Shown here in pieces: positions 15,301 to 19,978 of a stretch of 20,701 nt of DNA. Under the pieces are notes generated by a model that worked only from the letters and a program-made list of their open reading frames with translations, was not told where the DNA came from and ran no database searches. Every line of letters begins with the position of its first letter. Within the stretch, counting starts at the first letter, position 1. Source of the stretch: DATLFS01 sp035540935 (GTDB lineage Bacteria > Actinomycetota > CADDZG01 > WHSQ01); the NCBI GenBank assembly GCA_035540935.1, contig DATLFS010000080.1, positions 1 through 20,701 on the forward strand, read 5' to 3'. The translations under genes were made by a program, and so were the position numbers.

Positions 15301-15969
15301 GCGGATCAGGTCTTCGTACGCGCTCCAGAACGACGAGAAGTCATGCTCCTGCGCGCCCTTGATGTTCGGGACCAGGAGGATTCGCCCGTCCTTGCGTTCG
15401 ACGTCGACCGCGAGGCCGAGGTTCACGTGCTTCCGCTGGATGACGTACGGCGCGCCGTTCACTTCCTGGAACGCGGCCTTCATCGCGGGGCGCGCCTCCA
15501 GCGCCCGCAGGATGGCGTAGCCGATCAGGTGCGTGAACGAGACCTTGCCGCCGCTGCGGGAGGTGGCGAGATAGCGGTTGATGATGCGGCGGTTCTCCTC
15601 GAGGAGCTTGGCCGGGATCTCGCGAACCGACGTTGCCGTCGGGACCTCGAGGGACGCCTGCATGTTCTCGGCGATGCGGGCGCTGATGCCGCGGAGCGGA
15701 ACGGCGTCTTCCGGAACGGCCTCTTCCGCCTGCTGCTCCGGTTCGGGCGCCCGCTCGGCGGGGGGCTTCGGCGACTCGGAACGGGGTGCTTCGGTGCGGG
15801 CGCCGTTTCCGGGCCCCTCCCCTCGCTGCGGCCGGTAGTCCTCGAAGAACTCCCGCCAGGTCTCGCCCACCGCATGAGGGTTCTCGAGATAGCGGCGGTA
15901 CATCTCGTCGACGAGCCAGATGTTCGGGCCGAAACGCTCCCGCTCGATCTCCTTGTCCACCGTCGTCAT
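12367..15969 (-). CDS. kgd: Multifunctional 2-oxoglutarate metabolism enzyme (E2-type acyltransferase + E1)
   Basis: A TCA-cycle enzyme decarboxylating 2-oxoglutarate with ThDP (2-oxoglutarate dehydrogenase E1o/decarboxylase) and carrying a succinyltransferase-type domain. 1200 residues from ATG 15969. The N-terminal FGPNIWLVDEMYRRYLENP is the short actinobacterial E1 tail, followed by a Pro/Glu-rich linker (about 45-90). The E2-like catalytic domain spans about 90-340, with STYDHRVIQGAESG (His301). E1 follows: MGMSHRGRLNVLANI (His530), SNPSHLEAVDP (591-601), GDAAFAGQG (Gly629-Asp630) and VVNNNIGFTTS (Asn662-664) for ThDP/Mg binding. The end is RYESASPATGSSKVH. No lipoyl domain is present, as in mycobacterial KGD. 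The frame continues upstream to 16323 only because the region is GC-rich; the ATG chosen fits the family's N-terminus, but its ribosome site is weak (GGAG, 3 nt away). Confidence 0.95.
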   Translation of the reverse strand: MTTVDKEIERERFGPNIWLVDEMYRRYLENPHAVGETWREFFEDYRPQRGEGPGNGARTEAPRSESPKPPAERAPEPEQQAEEAVPEDAVPLRGISARIAENMQASLEVPTATSVREIPAKLLEENRRIINRYLATSRSGGKVSFTHLIGYAILRALEARPAMKAAFQEVNGAPYVIQRKHVNLGLAVDVERKDGRILLVPNIKGAQEHDFSSFWSAYEDLIRKVKSNKLSPDDFAGTTVTLTNPGTVGTHASVPRLMSGQGLIVGVGAIGYPTQLEASDPVMLARIGVSKIITLTSTYDHRVIQGAESGQFLAYIHELLLGGDRFYDEIFASLRIPYEPVRWSRDTSPYDSGERVLEKQSDVIRLINMFRVRGHLLAELNPIGWEVLAHPELDLANYGLTVWDLDREFLTDGLPGPRKQPLRTIIDRLRDAYSRKMGVEYMHISDPDRKRWIQQQVEGQPDEEPSLEDKKHILDRLNAAEAFERFLSTKYMGQKRFSLEGAESLIPMLDFLLESAAADGIVETVMGMSHRGRLNVLANIIGKDFREIFEEFDGHIDPDTVQGSGDVKYHLGMTGRFTSRSGDSLAIVLASNPSHLEAVDPVVEGMARAKQDVLGDEGFRRVLPVLLHGDAAFAGQGVVAETFLLSELKGYRTGGTVHVVVNNNIGFTTSPAAGRSSTYATDIAKMVQAPIFHVNGDDPEACVKAMRLAFEYRQTFNSDVVVDLVCYRRHGHNEADEPAYTQPQMYARIDDHRSVRKLYMEQLLNRGDLSVEEAEQSFEDFRARMQNAFDETKGSAPSEEVEARAPERGRVMEPIESGVERARLDLIHERLTSFRPGFEPHPKLKKMLEKRATMLEQDAIDWAGAEALAFGSLLLEGITVRLSGQDSRRGTFSQRHSVLVDHRTEEEYAPLNDLDEGQARFRCFDSPLSEYAVMGFEYGYSVANGDALVLWEAQFGDFMNGAQIVIDQFVVAGNDKWRQESSLVLLLPHGYEGQGPEHSSARLERFLTLAAEGSIQVVQPTTAAQYFHVLRRQAHPLVRVPLVVLTPKSLLRHPAARSATSELERGRFHETLDDPGVSDADAVERILMCSGKVGYQLMDRRNETSFPAAVVRVEQLYPFPEEQLLAIFDRYPNARELVWVQEEPENMGAWTYMFHRLSQIVPDRLRLRHVARYESASPATGSSKVHEQEQRRLLEEAFAR

Positions 15970-16255
15970 CAGCTCCGCTGCGTCGTCGCGAGTAGGCCCG
16001 TCCAGAGTAACGAATGCGTCCTTACCCGCCTGACGAGCGGGCTCCACGGAAGTGTTTAGGAGCGGGAGCATGTGGGAGGAACAGCGGTGGACCCCTGGGA
16101 GGACGGGAGGCCCCCGATTCCTTCCCTGCCAACGATTCCTCCCTGCCGTGAGAATCGCAAGAAGCATCTCGGGCCTCCCGTCCGCCTCCCAGCGGCGTGG
16201 CCACCGCGGTAGGTTGGCCCGCCGTAACGTCCCCCCTCTAGGAAGATCCGCCTCG
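15970..16255. promoter_or_regulatory. Divergent intergenic region, kgd / MFS
   Basis: A 286-bp gap between kgd (-) and the MFS gene (+). It holds the large inverted-repeat element at 16084-16207. There is also a small hairpin CCCGC-CTGACGA-GCGGG at 16025-16041. TGGGAGGA occurs twice in direct orientation (16073-16080 and 16096-16103). The plus-strand hexamer TAGGTT at 16210-16215 could be the MFS -10. Promoters for kgd are unclear: TACTCT and TACTCG hexamers lie on the minus strand around 15990-16010. No gene is called here although both long flanking frames remain open through it. Confidence 0.45.
16084..16207. repeat. Large nested inverted repeat with repeated loop module
   Basis: Outer stem: GCGGTGG (16084-16090) pairs with CCACCGC (16201-16207). 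Inner stem: TGGGAGG (16096-16102) pairs with CCTCCCA (16185-16191), and ACGGGAGGCCC (16103-16113) pairs with GGGCCTCCCGT (16171-16181), with a 3-nt bulge (16182-16184). The loop (about 16118-16168) contains two near-identical modules, CGATTCCTTCCCTGCC (16115-16130) and CGATTCCTCCCTGCC (16133-16147), and then GAATCG (16152-16157), which can pair with the CGATTC of either copy. This is a strong structured-RNA or MITE-like candidate. Which strand is used, and what it does, cannot be seen. Confidence 0.7.
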
Positions 16256-17464
16256 ATGCAGACGCGAGCACCATCGGGCGGGCGGCTCGTGACGCCCGTC
16301 TTCCTCCTCGTCACGTTCTCCACGTTCGCCTATTTCGTGGCGATCGGCGCCCTCATCCCCACCCTCCCGCGCTACGTCGCCGGGCCGCTCGGCGGCGGCG
16401 AGGCTGCGGTCGGGCTGGCGGTCGGCTCGTTCAGCGTCACGGCCGTCCTCCTTCGTCCCTTCGTCGGCCGTCTCGGGGACCGGAGGGGCAGGCGCATGTT
16501 GATGATCCTCGGCGCCGGCCTCGTCGGTGCATCGGCGGCGGCCTACGTGTTCGCGGAGTCGTATTGGGTGCTCATCGCGCTACGGCTGCTCACGGGTGCG
16601 GGCGAGGCGTTCTTCTACGTGGGCGCTGCAAGCGTCATCAACGACCTCGCCCCCGACCATCGCCGTGGCGAGGCTCTGTCCTTCTTCTCGCTCGCGCTGT
16701 ATGCGGGACTCGCCTTCGGGCCGGTTCTCGGCGAAACAACGCTCGGACGCGCCGGCTACGACCCCGTCTGGCTGCTGGCCGGCCTGAGCGCTGGGATAGC
16801 CGTCGCTCTCGCCCTCCGCGTTCCCGACACCCGCCCCGAAAGCGGAGGCGAACCCCCGCGTCGCCGACTCGTCCACCCGGCCGGCCTCCTCCCCGGGACG
16901 ATCCTCGCCACGAGCGTGTGGGGGCTCGCCGGGTTCAACACGTTCATCCCCCTCTACGCGCTCGAGATCGGGCTCGACGGCTCGCGCACACTCTTCGTCG
17001 CCTACTCCGCGATCGTCATGTCGCTCCGCCTCTTCGGCGCGCGCATCCCCGACCGGCTCGGCACGCGGCGGACGGCGCGCACCGCGCTTGCGTCCTCCAC
17101 GGCGGGCTTGCTGGTGATCGGGCTGTGGGCGGCACCCGCCGGACTCTTCTTCGGAGCAGCGGTCTTCGCCGTGGGGCAAGCGCTCGCGTTCCCGACGTTG
17201 ATGTCGCTCGCGGTGAGCGGGACGCCGCCATCCGAGCGAGCCGCCGTCGTAGGCACGTTCACCGCCTTCTTCGACCTCGCCTTCGGCGCCGGCGCGTTGA
17301 GTCTGGGAGCCGTTGCGCGGTTGTTCGGCTACAGAGGCGCCTTCATCGCGGCCGCCGCGGTCGCTTTCGCCGGACTGGTGCTGATGCTCGGCTATGCGAG
17401 GCGCGCCGCCACCCGCGGAGAACCAGAACGCGTCGAAGAGGTGCAGGAGCCGCGGGGTTCGTGA
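16256..17464 (+). CDS. Major facilitator superfamily exporter
   Basis: 402 residues with about 12 hydrophobic helices. The N-terminal half starts VTPVFLLVTFSTFAYFVAIG and contains the loop 2-3 signature RPFVGRLGDRRGRRML (motif A, G-x3-D-R-x-G-R-R form). An acidic residue follows in GAGEAFFYVGAAS. The second half has the equivalent ARIPDRLGTRRTARTA. The overall pattern resembles DHA1-type drug/metabolite efflux proteins. Substrate is unknown. The start is ATG 16256, with AGGAAG about 10 nt upstream. The frame is open back to 16052, but that part crosses the inverted-repeat element and has no membrane-protein character. It converges with the FAH gene (7 bp). Confidence 0.9.
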   Translation: MQTRAPSGGRLVTPVFLLVTFSTFAYFVAIGALIPTLPRYVAGPLGGGEAAVGLAVGSFSVTAVLLRPFVGRLGDRRGRRMLMILGAGLVGASAAAYVFAESYWVLIALRLLTGAGEAFFYVGAASVINDLAPDHRRGEALSFFSLALYAGLAFGPVLGETTLGRAGYDPVWLLAGLSAGIAVALALRVPDTRPESGGEPPRRRLVHPAGLLPGTILATSVWGLAGFNTFIPLYALEIGLDGSRTLFVAYSAIVMSLRLFGARIPDRLGTRRTARTALASSTAGLLVIGLWAAPAGLFFGAAVFAVGQALAFPTLMSLAVSGTPPSERAAVVGTFTAFFDLAFGAGALSLGAVARLFGYRGAFIAAAAVAFAGLVLMLGYARRAATRGEPERVEEVQEPRGS

Positions 17465-17471
17465 AACCGCG

Positions 17472-18260
17472 TCAGACGACGACGTTCGTGAGACGCCCAA
17501 CCTTCTCGATCTCGACCGCGACCTCGTCGCCGCGCCGGAGGTAGACGCCGCTCCCCAATCCGACGCCGGAAGGGGTACCCGTCGCGATCACGTCACCGGG
17601 CTCCAAAGGGAAGAAGCGCGAGATGTAAGAGACGAGGAAGGCGACGCTGAAGACCATCTCCGATGTGCTCGACTCCTGCCGCGGTTGGCCGTTCACGAGG
17701 CAGCGGATCGCGAGGCTCTGCGGATCGCCCACCTCGTCCGGCGTCACGACATGGGGGCCGAAGGGCGCGAACCCCGGGAGACTCTTGCCGCGCAGCCACT
17801 GACCGTCTCCCTTCTGCGCGGTGCGCTCGGAGACGTCGTTGAAGCAGGCGAAGCCACCGACGTGCTCAAGCGCCTCGTCCTCCTCCACCCCGTGTGCGGG
17901 ACGACCGATGATCACCGCGAGCTCCGCTTCGTGATCGAGGCGCGCTCCTTCATAGTCGGGCATCGGGATCTGCTCGCCGGGACCGATCACGCACGTGGGC
18001 AGCTTGTTGAACAGAAGCGGCTTCTCCGGCAGGGGCGCGCCGGTCTCCGCGGCATGGTCGCGGTAGTTGAGGCCGACGCAGACGATCTTTCCCGGCCGCG
18101 CGATCGGCGGGCCGAGCCGGACCTCATCCAGAGGGATGCGACGACCCGAGGGAGGATGCGGCTCGCGACACAGATGATCGACGAGCCGCCCCGGAAGGAG
18201 TTCGGCGCCGTCGTCGTCGAGCCGCACGGGCGCGCCGCTGGTAAGGGTGGCGAGTTTCAT
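17472..18260 (-). CDS. Fumarylacetoacetate hydrolase (FAH) family protein
   Basis: 262 residues. FAH-fold enzymes hydrolyse or isomerise C-C bonds, or act as oxaloacetate decarboxylases (FAHD1), using Mg. The signature is KIVCVGLNYRDHAAETG, then Mg ligands Glu111 and Glu113 in LDHEAELAVIIG, Asp142 in CFNDVSERTAQ, Lys149 in GKSLPGFAPFGP, and the TGTPSGVG loop near 227. These are typical of the small bacterial FAH/2-hydroxyhepta-2,4-diene-1,7-dioate isomerase type. The specific substrate is not determinable. ATG 18260 lies 18 bp from the divergent aminotransferase start, with overlapping -10 elements. The minus frame is open to 19199 only as a shadow of that gene. Confidence 0.92.
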   Translation of the reverse strand: MKLATLTSGAPVRLDDDGAELLPGRLVDHLCREPHPPSGRRIPLDEVRLGPPIARPGKIVCVGLNYRDHAAETGAPLPEKPLLFNKLPTCVIGPGEQIPMPDYEGARLDHEAELAVIIGRPAHGVEEDEALEHVGGFACFNDVSERTAQKGDGQWLRGKSLPGFAPFGPHVVTPDEVGDPQSLAIRCLVNGQPRQESSTSEMVFSVAFLVSYISRFFPLEPGDVIATGTPSGVGLGSGVYLRRGDEVAVEIEKVGRLTNVVV

Positions 18261-18278
18261 GCCGCCTAGTATCTCCGG
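18261..18278. promoter_or_regulatory. Bidirectional leaderless promoter with overlapping -10 elements
   Basis: Plus strand: TAGTAT (18267-18272), then CTCCGG, then ATG 18279. Minus strand: GATACT (18273-18268), then 7 nt, then ATG 18260. The two hexamers overlap by five positions in the same DNA and the whole intergenic region is 18 bp. Neither gene has a ribosome site, so both mRNAs are expected to be leaderless or nearly so. Confidence 0.6.
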
Positions 18279-19511
18279 ATGCCTGCACTCGACCTCCTCG
18301 CCATAGCAGCGCGGTTCCCTGCGCTGGCGCGCCGTACGCCTGAGGGCCTCCCGATCGTGTACGCCGATGCCCCCGGCGGCACGCAATGTCCCCAGGACGT
18401 CATCGACGCGATGGCGTCCTACCTCCGCCACAGCAACGCGAACGTCGGCGGCGCGTTCGTCACGAGTGAGGAGACGGGCGCGGTGGTCGTCGAGGCGCGC
18501 CGTGCGATGGCGGACTTCCTCGCCTGCGATCCCGCGGAGGTCGTCTTCGGACCGAACATGACGACGCTCGCGTTCCAGCTGAGTCGCGCGCTCGCGCGGG
18601 AGCTGTCGCCGCGGGACACGGTCGCCGTGACGCGCCTCGATCACGACGCCAACGTGGCTCCGTGGGCAACCGCGGCCGAGGACCGGGGCGCCGAGGTCGT
18701 CCACGTCGACCTCGATCCCAAGGACTGCTCTCTCGACCTCGGATCGCTCGACCGCGCTCTGGAGCGGGAACCGAAGCTCGTTGCGTTCACGCTCGCCTCG
18801 AACGCGGTCGGTTCGATCACTCCGGCGCACGAAGTGGCGCGCAGGGCGCGGGATGCCGGGGCGGTCGTCATCGCCGACGCAGTGCACTTCGCTCCGCACC
18901 ACCTGATCGACGTGGACGAGCTTGGCGTCGACGTCCTCTTCTGCTCGCCGTACAAGTTCTTCGGGCCGCACGCCGGAGTGATGTGGGCGCGCCGAGATCT
19001 CCTCGAGCGTTGGACGCCGTACAAGGTGCGGCCGGCAGCCGACGTCGTGCCCGGCCGCTGGGAGGGAGGGACGAAAAACCATGAAGCGTTGGCCGGAGTG
19101 ACCGCGGCGGTCGACTATCTCGCTTCGCTCGGGCAGGGGGAGACCCGCCGCCGGCGCCTCGAGGACGCGTTCCGCGAAATCGCGGTGCACGAGGAGCACC
19201 TGTCCGAGCGATTCCTCGGCGGGATCGAGTCTCTACGGCATGTGCATCTGTACGGCGCGACCACGGCGTCTGCGACCGAGCGCACGCCGACCTTTGCCCT
19301 TCGCGTCGAGGGACGGACGCCGCGGGAAGTGACGGCACTGCTCGGTCGAGCGGGGGTCTTTGCCTGGGACGGCAACTACTACGCGCTCTCGTTGATGGAA
19401 AGCTTGGGCCTGGAGGAAAGCGGTGGCGCCGTTCGCATCGGCTTCTGCCACTACCACTCGGCAGAGCAGGTAGACCGCGTCCTTCACCTGCTCGCCGACC
19501 TCGAGGAGTAG
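18279..19511 (+). CDS. Class V aminotransferase / cysteine-desulfurase-like protein (TIGR01976)
   Basis: A PLP-dependent fold type I enzyme of 410 residues. The PLP lysine is Lys216 in FCSPYKFFGPH. The cofactor-ring aspartate is Asp190, with His193, in VVIADAVHFAPHH. The substrate-side motif RLDHDANVAPW (119-129) and the N-terminal YADAPGGTQCPQDVIDAM match the VC1184/TIGR01976 group, described as cysteine-desulfurase-like; their true reaction is poorly established. The mobile Cys-loop of bona fide IscS/NifS (a C-x-SGS or similar near the end) is not evident: the C-terminus reads GAVRIGFCHYHS. ATG 18279 is preceded by TAGTAT at exactly 6 nt. It is followed by the tRNA-His gene. Confidence 0.92.
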   Translation: MPALDLLAIAARFPALARRTPEGLPIVYADAPGGTQCPQDVIDAMASYLRHSNANVGGAFVTSEETGAVVVEARRAMADFLACDPAEVVFGPNMTTLAFQLSRALARELSPRDTVAVTRLDHDANVAPWATAAEDRGAEVVHVDLDPKDCSLDLGSLDRALEREPKLVAFTLASNAVGSITPAHEVARRARDAGAVVIADAVHFAPHHLIDVDELGVDVLFCSPYKFFGPHAGVMWARRDLLERWTPYKVRPAADVVPGRWEGGTKNHEALAGVTAAVDYLASLGQGETRRRRLEDAFREIAVHEEHLSERFLGGIESLRHVHLYGATTASATERTPTFALRVEGRTPREVTALLGRAGVFAWDGNYYALSLMESLGLEESGGAVRIGFCHYHSAEQVDRVLHLLADLEE

Positions 19512-19531
19512 GAGTCGGACCGCGCTCCTGC

Positions 19532-19537
19532 TAGGCT
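19532..19537 (+). promoter_or_regulatory. Putative -10 of tRNA-His (TAGGCT)
   Basis: TAGGCT lies 12 nt upstream of the tRNA-His 5' end, a usual distance for a stable-RNA promoter with a short leader. No strong -35 is seen. Confidence 0.45.
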
Positions 19538-19549
19538 TCATCGGCACTT

Positions 19550-19625
19550 GGCGGCCGTAGCTCAGCCTGGTTAGAGCACCTGGTTGTGGTCCAGGATGTC
19601 GCCGGTTCGAATCCGGTCGGTCGCC
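19550..19625 (+). tRNA. tRNA-His (anticodon GTG)
   Basis: Full cloverleaf. G-1 (19550) and C73 (19625) can pair, the histidine identity pair. Acceptor GCGGCCG pairs with CGGTCGC (one G-T). The D-arm is GCTC/GAGC. The anticodon arm is CCTGG-TTGTGGT-CCAGG with GTG at the anticodon. The T-arm is GCCGG-TTCGAAT-CCGGT. The 3' CCA is not encoded (CTC follows). Confidence 0.97.
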
Positions 19626-19670
19626 CTCTTTCCCGCCGCGCGCGCCGGCAGGAACGAAAATCCCCCCTGC

Positions 19671-19676
19671 TAGACT
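19671..19676 (+). promoter_or_regulatory. Putative -10 of tRNA-Lys (TAGACT)
   Basis: TAGACT ends 7 nt before the mature tRNA-Lys 5' end (19684), so transcription would begin at or next to the first base of the tRNA, as in the leaderless layout of the protein genes. Confidence 0.5.
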
Positions 19677-19683
19677 CGCCGGC

Positions 19684-19756
19684 GGGTCGCTAGCTCAATT
19701 GGCAGAGCAACGGACTCTTAATCCGTAGGTTCAGGGTTCGATTCCCTGGCGACCCA
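19684..19756 (+). tRNA. tRNA-Lys (anticodon CTT)
   Basis: Full cloverleaf. Acceptor GGGTCGC pairs with GCGACCC, then A73. The D-arm is GCTC/GAGC. The anticodon arm is ACGGA-CTCTTAA-TCCGT with anticodon CTT. The T-arm is CAGGG-TTCGATT-CCCTG. The 3' CCA is not encoded. Confidence 0.97.
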
Positions 19757-19919
19757 CGCATTTGACCTGGACAAAGCGCCTTTTTGGGATAACTCCAGAT
19801 CCAAAGTAGGCCGCAAACAGGCCGCTATTGGAGCACTCCGTATGTCCGATCCAGGCTCACCTGCGGAAACGCCGGACCTACGGATTCTTGATCCATCCGA
19901 ATCCCTTTCGCCGTATGGC
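19757..19919. other. AT-richer intergenic stretch between tRNA-Lys and the copper promoter
   Basis: No gene, terminator with a strong stem, or repeat is evident. The first 40 bp are about 45% GC and the next 60 about 57%, well below the surrounding coding DNA. A TTTTT run at 19781-19785 may help terminate the tRNA transcript, though no good stem precedes it. An 11-bp sequence (19876-19886) is the reverse complement of part of the tRNA-Lys anticodon arm. Confidence 0.5.
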
Positions 19920-19950
19920 TTGACCCCTATATACCCTGGGGGGGTATGCT
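19920..19950 (+). promoter_or_regulatory. Copper ATPase promoter with CsoR-like operator
   Basis: The -35 candidate TTGACC lies at 19920-19925 and the -10 candidate TATGCT at 19945-19950, giving a long 19-bp spacer. Inside and overlapping the -10 is the palindrome ATACCC-N5-GGGTAT (19931-19947), with a run of seven G. ATACCC/GGGTAT with a G-tract centre is the known operator type of CsoR-family copper repressors, and it lies just upstream of a copper-type ATPase gene. Bound repressor would block polymerase; copper would release it. No csoR gene is present in the window. Confidence 0.7.
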
Positions 19951-19978
19951 CGTCAAGCAGCCGGCAACGGGAGGGAAC

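Noticed and set aside
13447..16059. 870-aa plus-strand open frame opposite kgd
   Set aside because: It is the exact antisense of a fully conserved enzyme. It is rich in Arg/Asp/Val/His/Leu as expected from GC-biased codons read backwards, and it has no recognisable domain or ribosome site.
16052..16255. N-terminal extension of the MFS protein
   Set aside because: It is Arg/Pro-rich, non-hydrophobic and encoded by the inverted-repeat element. MFS proteins begin close to the first helix, consistent with ATG 16256.
15970..16323. N-terminal extension of kgd
   Set aside because: The frame stays open but the sequence is low in family similarity and crosses the inverted repeat and the MFS start. 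The family N-terminus (FGPNIWLVDEMYRRY) begins just after ATG 15969.
18261..19199. Minus-strand extension of the FAH gene (to a 575-aa frame)
   Set aside because: It is antisense to the aminotransferase gene, which carries all its PLP motifs. The FAH domain starts at ATG 18260.
19632..19652. GC-only palindrome after tRNA-His as a terminator
   Set aside because: The stem is short and self-complementary CG repeats, and no T-run follows; it gives no real support for a terminator.
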